This document shows positions 15,315 through 24,619 of a DNA stretch of 64,000 nucleotides, one piece after another (the first letter of the stretch is position 1; every line of letters starts with the position of its first letter). The stretch comes from Fluviicola sp. GTDB taxonomy: Bacteria; Bacteroidota; Bacteroidia; Flavobacteriales_D; Crocinitomicaceae. Both the position numbers and the translations under genes were made by a program. Below the pieces are notes generated by a model. It did not search any database. It was not told the DNA's origin and worked only from the letters and a program-made list of their open reading frames with translations. Where the stretch lies: NCBI GenBank assembly GCA_031260455.1, contig JAIRJW010000012.1:62001-126000 (forward strand). Reading direction: 5' to 3'.

Positions 15315-16342
15315 AAGATTTGTATGCTATTTCACCACAGAAAACCCACGATTTGTCATTTGAACAGGGCGATTGGCAAGTCTTGAATCAATACGCTTAC
15401 ACAGCCATTGAGCCTTCCTACCAGGATTTGATCCCAAATGCGCAACTGCGCCGTATGGGAAAAGCGGTACGCATGGGAATCGGGGTTTCATTACCACTTT
15501 TGGCCAGGAATCCTAAACCGGATGGAATTATCTTCGGAACAGCAAATGGCGGCCTGGAAGACTGCATCAAGTTTCTAAACCAGATTGTTGAATACAACGA
15601 AGGGACACTTACTCCAACCAACTTTGTACAAAGTACTCCAAATGCACTTGCAGGACAGGTAGCACTGCTTTCCGAAAACCAGGGCTACAATATGACTCAC
15701 GTAAACGGTTCGCTTGCTTTTGAATCCGCATTGCTGGATGCTGCTTTGTACTTCGACGAGCATTCCCCAACGGAAAAAAGCATTTTGCTGGGAGCAGTTG
15801 AAGAAATTTCTGATTACAATTACAATATTGATTATCTTGGAAACCGCTTCAAGGAAGAACTGGTTCCCAACAACGATCTTCTGAACTCCCGAACAAACGG
15901 TTCATACTGCGGCGAAGGTTCCACACAATTTATCCTGAGTAATAACCCGGAAAACAGTCTTGCCCGGTTCAGCGCATTGAAACAATCTTCAACCCTTTCC
16001 GAAGAAGAGATTACAGACTTCGTACAATCCTTTCTTGCAGAGCAAAACCTCTCTCCTGCTGGCATTGATTGCCTTTTACTGGGTAAAAACGGGGATGTTT
16101 CAACTGATCTCTGGTATGACAAGGTACAAAATTCTTTCCCGGGCACACCGGTTGCATTTTTCAAAAAAGCTGTCGGGGAATATCGTACCGTAAGCGCTTT
16201 TGCTTCCTATCTTGCAGTCCGTCTGTTGAACAGGCAAGCAGGTTATTTAATAGAAAATGGCGCAACGGAAAATCCGCGCACCATTCTCATTTATAATCAT
16301 TTTGATGCCGTGAGGCACAGTCTGATTCTTATTCAGAAGTGA
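15305..16342 (+). CDS. Ketosynthase-like partner subunit without catalytic Cys
   Basis: 345 residues from the ATG at 15305 (MYIKDLYAISPQKTHD); an upstream start at 15281 would lie deeper inside the previous gene. Thiolase-fold features remain (IIFGTANGGLEDCIKFL, TPTNFVQSTPNALAGQVALL), but the place of the active Cys reads VNGSLAFESALLDA, with no Cys. The C-terminal His motifs are also missing (FFKKAVGEYRTVSAFASYLAV). This is the pattern of chain-length-factor-like subunits in aryl polyene and flexirubin clusters. It probably sets chain length or stabilises the active ketosynthase. Confidence 0.85.
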   Translation: MYIKDLYAISPQKTHDLSFEQGDWQVLNQYAYTAIEPSYQDLIPNAQLRRMGKAVRMGIGVSLPLLARNPKPDGIIFGTANGGLEDCIKFLNQIVEYNEGTLTPTNFVQSTPNALAGQVALLSENQGYNMTHVNGSLAFESALLDAALYFDEHSPTEKSILLGAVEEISDYNYNIDYLGNRFKEELVPNNDLLNSRTNGSYCGEGSTQFILSNNPENSLARFSALKQSSTLSEEEITDFVQSFLAEQNLSPAGIDCLLLGKNGDVSTDLWYDKVQNSFPGTPVAFFKKAVGEYRTVSAFASYLAVRLLNRQAGYLIENGATENPRTILIYNHFDAVRHSLILIQK

Positions 16343-16345
16343 TTT

Positions 16346-17008
16346 TTACTTCTTGAGGATTGTTATGGTTTTTCTTCCTTTTACCGGCATTGTTCCAAAT
16401 ACAATATCCCAGATCGGAGTAGAAACCCCAAATGCTTTATCGTGTTGCTGATAGTGGTGAACGTTGTGATGTTTCCACCAGAAATTGAAACGGGACGGAG
16501 CCGGTTTACTGTGAACCATCCAGTGAATACTAATATACACCAGGTAGCCGATCAAAAATCCTGCACCAAAGGTAAACGCTGTACTTCCCATCATCAGATA
16601 GAAAACACCCAGAAACACACTTGCAATCACCAGCCCCGGAATCGGAGGGAGGATGATTCGATCCTCATCACTTGGATATTGGTGGTGGATTCCGTGGAAT
16701 ACATACTGCATTCCCGTATCATAGGAAGCATCCTTAATTTTGTGATAGACAAAGCGGTGCAACACATACTCGCCAAGGGTCCATGTAAAAAATCCAAGAA
16801 AGAACAATGATATCAAATTGATTGCTGTTCCTTGAAAATAGTACATATAAACCCAAAGCCAGAAAATGGCAACGGCACTATACAAAACAATAATGATCCA
16901 CAGTTTTGTTTTGGTTAATACCTCCAGAATAGGAGATTTGAACAATTTAGGTGATTTTTCATCAGGATAAACGCGGAATTCATAATTTTTCTTAGAAGTT
17001 GATTCCAT
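16346..17008 (-). CDS. Fatty acid hydroxylase / sterol desaturase family membrane protein
   Basis: 220 residues with about four membrane helices and the di-iron histidine boxes of the family: HRFVYH (near 90), HGIHHQYP (near 113), HWMVH (near 170) and HHNVHH (near 186). Spacing is like fatty acid 2-hydroxylases. It probably hydroxylates a lipid acyl chain at the inner membrane. It converges on the ketosynthase with only three bases between stops. A role in pigment lipid modification is possible but not shown. The 155 bases upstream (17009-17163) are A/T-rich and hold no clear gene. Confidence 0.85.
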   Translation of the reverse strand: MESTSKKNYEFRVYPDEKSPKLFKSPILEVLTKTKLWIIIVLYSAVAIFWLWVYMYYFQGTAINLISLFFLGFFTWTLGEYVLHRFVYHKIKDASYDTGMQYVFHGIHHQYPSDEDRIILPPIPGLVIASVFLGVFYLMMGSTAFTFGAGFLIGYLVYISIHWMVHSKPAPSRFNFWWKHHNVHHYQQHDKAFGVSTPIWDIVFGTMPVKGRKTITILKK

Positions 17009-17163
17009 AAAAATAGAAATTAGTGAATATTACTTTTTGAATTTTTCATGTCAATTCAGCACTTGTTATTCCATTAACAACACTACAAAGTTAATCAACT
17101 TTAATAGCAATTGGTTCTAAAACATAACTAAATTTACTTCTTTTAGCAAAAAAAATCTAATTT

Positions 17164-17838
17164 TTACACGTTAATTTCTTGCAGAATTTCCAACAATTCA
17201 GAATAAGTGGCAGTCTTTAAAACATAATCCGATTTACCTCCCTGATTAACAATTCGTTGCCTTGTCATCTCACCCCAGGAAATCACTACAGATTCTTCCG
17301 GAATGATGTTTTCCATATTGAAACTATCATAATTTGAGGGGCTTGTGAAGACATAAACAGAAAATTCTTCCTTCAAATGAACCGGGATTTCGATGGTTTG
17401 GTAACTATACAGGGGAATACGTTGCTGGGGTGAAAGAACCTTCTCGATCGATTTATTTGATTGTGTCGATTGTGGAAAAAGTGCAATCCGGGTTCCAAGC
17501 CATTCTTTAAATAAGGCAGCAATTTCTTCCGGGTTTCCTGCATTTTCGCCTGTAAAGGAAACTTGAAATCCGGCGGATTCGATGTGTTTTCGGGTTTCGT
17601 TTCCAATGCAGGCCAGTTCCTGCCCGGGTTTCCAATCAATTCCTTTCGAAAGGAAAAAATCGAAAGACCGGGGAGACGAAAAAAATACGACATCCCATTC
17701 AGAAGGCAGGTCGAATGCAACACGTTTAAATGAAATACAAGATTTTCGCAGGATGGAAATACCGTTTTCCTCACAAAAAGAAACTAAAGGAAGAGAAGAA
17801 TCACCTTCCGAACTAAGAAATATATTCCTGATCTTCAT
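17164..17838 (-). CDS. hemD: Uroporphyrinogen-III synthase HemD
   Basis: 224 residues from the ATG at 17838 (17844 is an alternative); longer frames start far inside hemC. It shows the loosely conserved HemD pattern: DVVFFSSPRSFDFFLSKG, ELACIGNETRKHIESAGF, YVFTSPSNYDSF and VVISWGEMTRQRIVNQG. It closes linear hydroxymethylbilane to uroporphyrinogen III in tetrapyrrole synthesis. It is the third gene of hemA-hemC-hemD and overlaps the hemC 3' end by 26 bases, which implies coupled translation. Confidence 0.9.
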   Translation of the reverse strand: MKIRNIFLSSEGDSSLPLVSFCEENGISILRKSCISFKRVAFDLPSEWDVVFFSSPRSFDFFLSKGIDWKPGQELACIGNETRKHIESAGFQVSFTGENAGNPEEIAALFKEWLGTRIALFPQSTQSNKSIEKVLSPQQRIPLYSYQTIEIPVHLKEEFSVYVFTSPSNYDSFNMENIIPEESVVISWGEMTRQRIVNQGGKSDYVLKTATYSELLEILQEINV

Positions 17839-18724
17839 CTTCATCTGCCAGCAATGCTTCCAGCACCACATCAACCATATCCAAATCGTGTGGACCTTCA
17901 AATTCATACCACTGCGCCCCCTGCTCCCATTCACAGGCAAAAGCTACCAGCAATCTTCCCTCTTCCGGACAATACGCACCCAAAGGAAGCTGACAACCTC
18001 CCTGAAGACGGTTCAAAACGGTTCTTTCGAGTGCAATCTGTGACTGAATATCAATATGATTCATGGGTTGCATAAAATCAAACAATTCATTATCCTTTTC
18101 ACGAATCTGCAAAGCCAGAACACCTTGTGCGGGTGCCGGAATAAACTGCTCCGGATCCAAAATTACTTCATGCATCCCTTTTAAGTCCAGCTTCATACGA
18201 TCCAGGCCCGCTTTTGCCAGTAAGATTGCGTCATATTCACCACTCACCAATTTTTGAAGCCTGGTTGGAACATTTCCTCTTAAATCTTTGATTTTAACGT
18301 CTGAGCGGAAACCAATCAATTGTGCCTTTCTTCTCGCAGAAGAAGTTCCCACAACGGCTCCTTCTTTCAGGCTCCAGAAAGCATCCGGATCAAAGGCATC
18401 CGGATGAATTAATAATACATCCGCAGGATTTTCCCGTTCGGAAACAGCTGCAATGATCAATCCTTCGGGAGTGCTTGTTTCGAGATCCTTATGAGAATGT
18501 ACCGCCAGATCAATTGATCCATCCAGCAAAGCCTGTTCGATCTCCTTGGTAAAGAACCCTTTTCCCTCCAGTTTATCAAAACTCAAATGCTGAATCTGGT
18601 CGCCCTGAGTTTTGATGACAGTAATACTTACCTCAGCACCCAGGTTTTCCAATTGCTTCTTAACGTGATTTGCCTGCCAAAGTGCCAGATCACTTCCGCG
18701 CGAGCCGATGCGAATTTTTCTCAT
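17813..18724 (-). CDS. hemC: Hydroxymethylbilane synthase (porphobilinogen deaminase)
   Basis: 303 residues. Typical motifs are IRIGSRGSDLALWQA at the N-terminus, GKGFFTKEIEQALL, DLAVHSHKDL, GTSSARRKAQL and LRGNVPTRLQKL. The dipyrromethane-cofactor Cys is Cys244 in LQGGCQLPLGA. It polymerises four porphobilinogens. It starts nine bases after the hemA stop, and the acidic C-terminal tail overlaps hemD. Confidence 0.97.
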   Translation of the reverse strand: MRKIRIGSRGSDLALWQANHVKKQLENLGAEVSITVIKTQGDQIQHLSFDKLEGKGFFTKEIEQALLDGSIDLAVHSHKDLETSTPEGLIIAAVSERENPADVLLIHPDAFDPDAFWSLKEGAVVGTSSARRKAQLIGFRSDVKIKDLRGNVPTRLQKLVSGEYDAILLAKAGLDRMKLDLKGMHEVILDPEQFIPAPAQGVLALQIREKDNELFDFMQPMNHIDIQSQIALERTVLNRLQGGCQLPLGAYCPEEGRLLVAFACEWEQGAQWYEFEGPHDLDMVDVVLEALLADEDEDQEYIS

Positions 18725-18733
18725 GAAATAAAA

Positions 18734-19960
18734 TTACGATTTAAACATGATTTCTTTAGCCATAATCATCGGCATACTCATATATTTTTTCTCCATGTAA
18801 CCCACCACTTTCTCCAGAATCTCCATGGAAGAAGGATCCAACTGATCCAATTCGCTTTTGAAAATTTCATTGAATGCTGTAGTACGGATATCCTTAACCA
18901 TTTGCGGAACTGGTCTCATCGCGATTTCAATTGCACGCAATTTCGCAATATTGCGAAATTCATTGTTTGCTTCCGCCAAGATTTGTTCCACATGTATAAC
19001 TTCCTGTGAACGTTCTTCCAAGTGACTATCAGAAATGCGCTGAAGGACCTCAATGGAAATACTCCTGGTTGGGAATTTCGCGTGAACTTCTTTAGAAATA
19101 TCATTCGGAAGCGCCAGATCAATAGTAATTTTAGGACTTATATCACCGTTGAGCAGTTGTTGATACAATTTTTCGTTCACAATCACTTCTTCCGAACCCG
19201 TACAGGAAACCAGAATATCAAAACCTCCGCTATAAGCTGAAAGTCCGGAAAGCGGGTAAGCCTTTCCTCCGAGTTCTTCAGCCAAAACCTCTGCTTTTTC
19301 CAGAGTGCGGTTGAAGATTACAAAATCCGACATGCCGTGCTTTTTGAGGAAGCGCAGCATCGCAATATTCGTCACTCCCGCTCCGATTGCCAGCACACGC
19401 GCATTTTTCGGAACATCCATTCCGACCAGGCGCTGATAGGCAATGGAAACCACAGAAACTGGTTTTTGGGAGATTTTCGTTTCGGTATAAACGCGTTTTG
19501 CCGTTTCGATTGTGTGGCGGAACAGAATCCGGAGCGTGTCTCCCGAAAGCCCCAGATCGCGCGATTGCTCATAAGCCTGACGAACCTGCGTAATGATCTC
19601 CCGCTCCCCAATTACCAGGGAATCAATGGATGCAGCAACACGGAGTGCGTGATTTACCACTTCCATTTTTGTATAAACCAATGCATTTTCCGCAAAAAAA
19701 TGCACCTTATCTGTTTCAAATGCCGGGTAAAGCGCTGAAAAAAAATCGATTAAAAAGGCTTTTGAAACCAATTCATTGGTCACCAGAAAGTATTCGACCC
19801 GATTACACGTCGACAGGAACATAATTTCGTCGATGTGTAAACGTTCCTTCACTACTTGAAAACGTTGTTGAACAGCATCCTGTTCAATATGCAAGTGTCC
19901 GATTTTGGAAACCTCCAGGTTTCGATGCGTAAATGCGATTGTGTGCAGTTGCTTAATCAC
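18734..19960 (-). CDS. hemA: Glutamyl-tRNA reductase HemA
   Basis: 408 residues: catalytic Cys52 in FLSTCNRVEYF, His/Arg region VIGEREIITQVRQAY, an NADPH-binding domain (VLAIGAGVTNIAMLRFL) and the C-terminal dimerisation helix. First committed step of C5-pathway haem synthesis. The start given is GTG at 19960; the first downstream in-frame ATG falls well inside the conserved domain. A TTTG-N20-TATCTTCG promoter-like pair (19960-19991, minus strand) ends on the first base of this GTG, which is hard to reconcile with it, so the start is less certain than the identity. Confidence 0.93.
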   Translation of the reverse strand: MIKQLHTIAFTHRNLEVSKIGHLHIEQDAVQQRFQVVKERLHIDEIMFLSTCNRVEYFLVTNELVSKAFLIDFFSALYPAFETDKVHFFAENALVYTKMEVVNHALRVAASIDSLVIGEREIITQVRQAYEQSRDLGLSGDTLRILFRHTIETAKRVYTETKISQKPVSVVSIAYQRLVGMDVPKNARVLAIGAGVTNIAMLRFLKKHGMSDFVIFNRTLEKAEVLAEELGGKAYPLSGLSAYSGGFDILVSCTGSEEVIVNEKLYQQLLNGDISPKITIDLALPNDISKEVHAKFPTRSISIEVLQRISDSHLEERSQEVIHVEQILAEANNEFRNIAKLRAIEIAMRPVPQMVKDIRTTAFNEIFKSELDQLDPSSMEILEKVVGYMEKKYMSMPMIMAKEIMFKS

Positions 19961-20363
19961 GAAGATAACTTTCTGGTGTTATTTCCGCAAAAATGGGAAA
20001 CAGGACGTTCTGAATTGTCAGAAAACTGTCAGGGTTTTTAATTTAGAACGGTTATAAACAGCAGTCAAGTAAAAATTGAAAAGGTAAATAAGCGTTATTC
20101 TATTTGTAGATTTAAAATAGAAAGCAACTAAGATCGTATTTTCCAAATCAGTAAAACAAGAAGCAAACTGAAATAAATCAAGCAACTATAGCAAATTAGT
20201 AGTTTCGTCAGAAATAATTGCCAACAAATTGATTATCAGTTAAAAACAATCAGTAATTAACACGAAAAATTTTGTTTTTTCCCAATGAATGTATTGTTGC
20301 ACTGTTGCGAAAAACCGATTTCTGTCCCGAAAGTGTATCTTTGGCACTCACAAACCCTTTTTC
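19961..20363. other. A/T-rich intergenic region between hemA and the carboxylase gene
   Basis: A 403-base divergent interval. It holds the promoter-like boxes described for hemA and for the carboxylase gene and otherwise low-complexity A/T-rich sequence. No ORF, hairpin or RNA gene was recognised. Confidence 0.6.
20336..20343 (+). promoter_or_regulatory. TATCTTTG -7 box, carboxylase gene
   Basis: TAnnTTTG box 20 bases before the ATG at 20364. It argues against the upstream in-frame ATG at 20289. No clear -33 TTTG. Confidence 0.5.
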
Positions 20364-21908
20364 ATGAAAGAAAAGAATGCTGAACTGATTCAAAAACGGG
20401 AAGTTGCTCAACTGGGCGGCGGACAAACCCGAATTGATAAACAACATGCTCAGGGAAAACTGAGCGCACGTGAGCGAATCACTTTATTATTGGACGAAGG
20501 TTCATTCCAGGAAATTGGGATGTTTGTGGAACACCGGGCAATTTCTTTCGGACTGGAAAAAACAAAAAGCCCGGGAGATGGTGTTGTAACCGGATTCGGA
20601 ACGATCCACGGAAGAATTGTTTATGTTTTCTCACAGGATTTTACCGTCCTGGGAGGTTCTCTTTCCGAAACACATGCACAAAAAATCTGTAAAGTGTTGG
20701 ACCTGGCCATGAAAAACGGTACTCCGGTTATCGGGTTGAACGACTCCGGTGGTGCCCGTATCCAGGAGGGAGTTGTTTCTCTGGCAGGTTATGCCGATAT
20801 TTTCTACCGCAACACACGTGCCTCCGGAGCAATTCCCCAGATTTCAGTAATCATGGGACCATGCGCTGGCGGAGCAGTTTACTCACCAGCTTTAACAGAT
20901 TTCGTTTTCATGGTGGAAGATACTTCCTATATGTTCGTAACGGGACCAAATGTGGTGAAAACCGTTACACACGAAGAAGTTAGCTCAGAAGACCTGGGAG
21001 GAGCGAAAGCACATGCGGAAAAATCTGGGGTCACTCATTTCACCGCCGCAAACGATGTGGAATGCTTACGTAAAGTTCGCGAATTACTAACTTATATGCC
21101 CCAAAATGCGATGGAGCTGGCTCCTCAATCCGAAACGGCTGTGTTTGCAAAAGAAAAACAAAATCGCATTCAGCACATAATTCCCAACAACTCAAACCTG
21201 CCGTACGATATCCGCGAAGTAATTGATTGTTTGATTGATGATGATACTTTTCGGGAAGTACAACCAGATTTTGCAACGAACATTGTAGTTGGTTTTGCAC
21301 GCCTCGATGGCAGATCGATTGGTATTGTTGCCAACCAGCCTTCTTCTATGGCTGGAGTTCTGGACATCGATTCTTCGCGCAAAGGAGCGCGTTTCGTCCG
21401 TTTCTGCGATTCATTCAATATTCCGTTACTGGTACTGGAAGACGTACCGGGATTCCTTCCGGGAACAGACCAGGAATGGCGTGGAATTATTACACACGGG
21501 GCAAAATTACTTTATGCATTCTCCGAAGCAACCGTTCCGAGAATTACAGTAATTACACGTAAGGCATACGGTGGTGCATTCGATGTCATGAACTCCAAGA
21601 ATATCGGAGCAGACCTGAACTATGCCTGGCCGACAGCTGAAATTGCGGTAATGGGAGCGAAAGGAGCTGCCGAGATTATTTTCAAAGCCGAAATTGCTGC
21701 TGCAGAAGACAAGGAAACAAAATGGAAAGAAAAAGAAGCAGAATACGCTGACATGTTTGCAAATCCATACCGTGCAGCAGAAAGAGGGTTCATTGATGCA
21801 GTGATTCTTCCGGAGGAAACGCGCGCAACATTAATTGCAGCATTCAAATCACTGGAGAAAAAATCAGAAACACTTCCAAAGAAAAAACATGGAAATATTC
21901 CGTTGTAA
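20364..21908 (+). CDS. Acyl-CoA carboxylase beta subunit (propionyl-CoA carboxylase type)
   Basis: 514 residues from ATG 20364. It is a carboxyltransferase of the PccB/MccB family: N-terminal [17 protein letters not shown], the acyl-CoA oxyanion region [27 protein letters not shown], and the C-terminal carboxybiotin region [27 protein letters not shown]. Length and motifs fit a propionyl- or acetyl-CoA carboxylase beta subunit; the substrate cannot be fixed by eye. The biotin-carrying alpha subunit is not in the window. It converges on recJ with 11 bases between stops. Confidence 0.92.
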   Translation: MKEKNAELIQKREVAQLGGGQTRIDKQHAQGKLSARERITLLLDEGSFQEIGMFVEHRAISFGLEKTKSPGDGVVTGFGTIHGRIVYVFSQDFTVLGGSLSETHAQKICKVLDLAMKNGTPVIGLNDSGGARIQEGVVSLAGYADIFYRNTRASGAIPQISVIMGPCAGGAVYSPALTDFVFMVEDTSYMFVTGPNVVKTVTHEEVSSEDLGGAKAHAEKSGVTHFTAANDVECLRKVRELLTYMPQNAMELAPQSETAVFAKEKQNRIQHIIPNNSNLPYDIREVIDCLIDDDTFREVQPDFATNIVVGFARLDGRSIGIVANQPSSMAGVLDIDSSRKGARFVRFCDSFNIPLLVLEDVPGFLPGTDQEWRGIITHGAKLLYAFSEATVPRITVITRKAYGGAFDVMNSKNIGADLNYAWPTAEIAVMGAKGAAEIIFKAEIAAAEDKETKWKEKEAEYADMFANPYRAAERGFIDAVILPEETRATLIAAFKSLEKKSETLPKKKHGNIPL

Positions 21909-21919
21909 ATAGTATTATT

Positions 21920-23644
21920 TTATATCGTTTCTCTTATATCCCGCACCTGAATTTGTAAGGTAGTTTTGTCATTCCAGGTATTGGTTTCCAGTGTAAAAGC
22001 ACAATCAAAAGCACAACCTGACATAATCAGATCTGCTTTATCAGCCATGTTAAAACCAATGGCGGAAAGCCGGATTTCACTTCCCGGATCCACCAGGTCA
22101 AATTTCAGATGCGCTTCTTTTAGAATCCGCTGCTTGTCTGCATAGACATTCCGAACACAAAAAACAGGTTTATCATTCCCTGGCCCAAAAGGTTCCATTT
22201 GTTCCAGCATCCGGTAAAGCCTCGGAACCTGGAAAGCCGATTCTCCCGCTAAAAACAAATCGAAAGGAACAATTTCCAGGTCAATAACCAATTCCTCCAG
22301 TTCATCCAAAAGCTGGATATGCTTTTGCACATACGCATCGAAGTGCTCTTTAAAGGGGACAATATTTTCTAAAGGCATGGAAAGTCCGGCTGCGTGCTGA
22401 TGTCCTCCAAATTGCGTCAATAAATGTTCACAGGAAGTAATCGCTTCGTATACGTTGAACCCTGAAACGGAACGAGCAGATCCCGTTGCTTCGCCTTTGC
22501 TTTCCGTCAGCACAATTGTTGGGCGATAATGATGTTCAATCAATCTGGAAGCCACGATTCCAACCACTCCTTTGTGCCAGTCAGACTGGAAAACCACTGT
22601 TGATTTGCGGCTTGAAAAAAGTTCATCCTGTACAATTAATTCCAGTGCTTCTTCAGTTGTTTGCGCATCGAGCATCCGGCGTTCCGAGTTATATTCATCG
22701 ATTTCGGCAGCAATTTTCTTCGCTTCCTGTTTTGATTCTGCCAATAAAAGCTCAACCGCCCGGGAGCCACTTTTCAAACGACCAGCAGCATTAATCCTCG
22801 GGGCAATCGTAAAAACCACATTCGACAAATCCAGCGGAAAAGAACGCTGTGCCTGTTCCACCAAAGCAGCTATACCAATCCTCGGTTGTTCATTCATACG
22901 CTGAATTCCGTATTTGCATAAAATTCGGTTTTCACCTGTTACTAAAACAATATCCGCCCCGATCGCAATGGCCACTAAATCCAGGTATTCAAATAATTCC
23001 TCCCGGTTTCTTCCGGTTTTTAAAGACCAGGCCTGCAATAATTTGAATCCGACACCACAGCCACACAGTTCCTTGAACGGATAAGCACATCCTTCCTGCT
23101 TGGGATCCAGCACAATGCAATCCGGAATTTCCGAACCGGGAGTATGGTGATCACAAACAATGATATCCAATCCTTTTTCTTTGGCATATCGGACTTTCTC
23201 CACTTCTTTGATTCCACAGTCGAGTGCAATCAACAAGCTGCAATCGTTTTCCAGTGCATAATCTATTCCCTGGTATGATAAACCGTAACCTTCGTCATAG
23301 CGATCCGGAATATAAAAATCAACCGGAGCAAGATCTTTTAACACACTGTAAACAAGTGCTACAGAAGTCGTACCATCCACATCATAATCCCCGAAAATCA
23401 GAATTCGCTGTTCTTCGCGAAGCGCTCTGTCCAGTCTTTCAACAGCCGCGTCCATATTCAGCATCAGAAACGGATCATGCAGGTTGTTTAGTTTCGGGGT
23501 AAAAAATGAACGAATCAGAGGAAGGGCTGTAAGATTTCTTTGAATAAGCAAGGAAGCCATAATCGGACTCACTTTCAGGTCATTCACCACGGCCTGGATT
23601 TTGTCAGTAGTTGGCCTTTGTTTGATAAACCAGCGTTTTTGCAT
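21920..23644 (-). CDS. recJ: Single-stranded-DNA-specific exonuclease RecJ
   Basis: 574 residues. DHH-family motifs are FGDYDVDGTTSVALVY, ALDCGIKE, CDHHTPG, APRINAAGR and the DHHA1 GGHQHAAG, followed by the C-terminal OB-like domain. RecJ degrades ssDNA 5' to 3' in recombination and mismatch/base-excision repair. It is divergent from the gene at 23672 with only 27 bases between them. Confidence 0.97.
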   Translation of the reverse strand: MQKRWFIKQRPTTDKIQAVVNDLKVSPIMASLLIQRNLTALPLIRSFFTPKLNNLHDPFLMLNMDAAVERLDRALREEQRILIFGDYDVDGTTSVALVYSVLKDLAPVDFYIPDRYDEGYGLSYQGIDYALENDCSLLIALDCGIKEVEKVRYAKEKGLDIIVCDHHTPGSEIPDCIVLDPKQEGCAYPFKELCGCGVGFKLLQAWSLKTGRNREELFEYLDLVAIAIGADIVLVTGENRILCKYGIQRMNEQPRIGIAALVEQAQRSFPLDLSNVVFTIAPRINAAGRLKSGSRAVELLLAESKQEAKKIAAEIDEYNSERRMLDAQTTEEALELIVQDELFSSRKSTVVFQSDWHKGVVGIVASRLIEHHYRPTIVLTESKGEATGSARSVSGFNVYEAITSCEHLLTQFGGHQHAAGLSMPLENIVPFKEHFDAYVQKHIQLLDELEELVIDLEIVPFDLFLAGESAFQVPRLYRMLEQMEPFGPGNDKPVFCVRNVYADKQRILKEAHLKFDLVDPGSEIRLSAIGFNMADKADLIMSGCAFDCAFTLETNTWNDKTTLQIQVRDIRETI

Positions 23645-23671
23645 AAATTTCCGTTTTTCTTATAATAAGTT

Positions 23672-24316
23672 ATGAAAAAAATTCTTCTTGTTTTTACTCT
23701 TTTTATTCATTTATCTGGATTTTCTCAAAAAACTGTTCAGTTTTCAGACCCACTTCCATTCGGAAGCCCTTCCCAAACCAGCACTGATAAAATTCACTTT
23801 GGAAAATACAAAAGTAGCGATTCACAAACGACTTATGTGATCGATGAAAAAGGGATTTCCATCATTACAGTAGCTATTGCCAGCATCAGCCGGGAGCAGA
23901 TTCGCGAGTCTTCCAAACTACAGGTCAAAGGAGATTACCTGTTCGGCATCAAAGCCAATGATTCGGTTCCCTGTGTGCTGGAAGGAGAAAATTACTATTA
24001 CGGCATTGAGTCGAAACTGATGATTGCCGGGGAAGGCTCCCTGAATACACTTACAAAACTCAGTACAAATAAGTACGTGATTAATTTTCATGAAGGGTTC
24101 TATTTTGAGCCGAGTCTGGTCACTTTTGCCAGCGGAACAATGACAATTATCCACAGCGAATTAAAGTATCAGTCTCTTTTTGAATCCATTCTGCAGGTCA
24201 ATACCATTACGCGCTATGGTTCGGAAGTGGCTATCCTGGCTCCTACCTTCGAGCAATGGGAGCGCTTGGAAAAAGTATTATTTACCGGCACAAAACTAGT
24301 TTACCGGAAAGAATAG
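23672..24316 (+). CDS. Exported protein of unknown function
   Basis: 214 residues with a Sec signal peptide (MKKILLVFTLFIHLSGFSQ, cleavage near residue 19). The mature protein is rich in beta-prone stretches (DYLFGIKANDSVPCVLEGENYYYGIESKLMI) with no cysteine pair or known motif. I do not recognise the family. It is divergent from recJ and 117 bases before tatA; the tatA promoter lies in between, so it is probably its own transcription unit. Confidence 0.75.
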   Translation: MKKILLVFTLFIHLSGFSQKTVQFSDPLPFGSPSQTSTDKIHFGKYKSSDSQTTYVIDEKGISIITVAIASISREQIRESSKLQVKGDYLFGIKANDSVPCVLEGENYYYGIESKLMIAGEGSLNTLTKLSTNKYVINFHEGFYFEPSLVTFASGTMTIIHSELKYQSLFESILQVNTITRYGSEVAILAPTFEQWERLEKVLFTGTKLVYRKE

Positions 24317-24408
24317 ACAGCTTGTTTTATTTTGCTAAAAAACCTTAAGAATTTAAACCAAAACAGAGACCCCTGCATTTTTAACAGAAAACATATCCGA
24401 TATTTCCT

Positions 24409-24416
24409 TAATTTTG
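24409..24416 (+). promoter_or_regulatory. TAATTTTG -7 box, tatA operon
   Basis: TAnnTTTG box 17 bases before the tatA ATG; probably serves tatA-gatA and perhaps the genes beyond. Confidence 0.5.
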
Positions 24417-24433
24417 CCCTAAATTAGGAAGTT

Positions 24434-24604
24434 ATGAAATTAGGTGCAACAGAAATTATTTTAATCCTTGCTGTAGTTCTTTTATTGTTCGGTGGGAAAA
24501 AAATTCCTGAACTGATGAAAGGTCTTGGAAAAGGAATTAAGGAATTTAAAGATGCCAGCAAGGGCGAAGATAGTTCTACCCCAACTACAGAAGAGGAAAA
24601 ATAG
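24434..24604 (+). CDS. tatA: Twin-arginine translocase subunit TatA/TatE
   Basis: A 56-residue protein. The N-terminal helix ([24 protein letters not shown], residues 4-27) has the TatA/E signature: Glu7 in the helix, FGGKKIPEL hinge, then the amphipathic [12 protein letters not shown] helix and an acidic tail. It forms the pore of the Tat system for folded proteins in the inner membrane. TatC is not in the window. The gatA ATG follows 15 bases later, so the two are likely cotranscribed. Confidence 0.95.
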   Translation: MKLGATEIILILAVVLLLFGGKKIPELMKGLGKGIKEFKDASKGEDSSTPTTEEEK

Positions 24605-24619
24605 TTCAATCCATTTTAC

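Noticed and set aside
17844..17940. N-terminal extension of hemD to 17940
   Set aside because: The extension is read entirely from the hemC 3' coding region and gives Trp/Met-rich sequence unlike HemD; starts at 17838/17844 fit better.
19960..19991. TTTG-N20-TATCTTCG as hemA promoter
   Set aside because: Good spacing, but the -7 box ends on the GTG itself, so the transcript would start inside the gene; not called as a feature.
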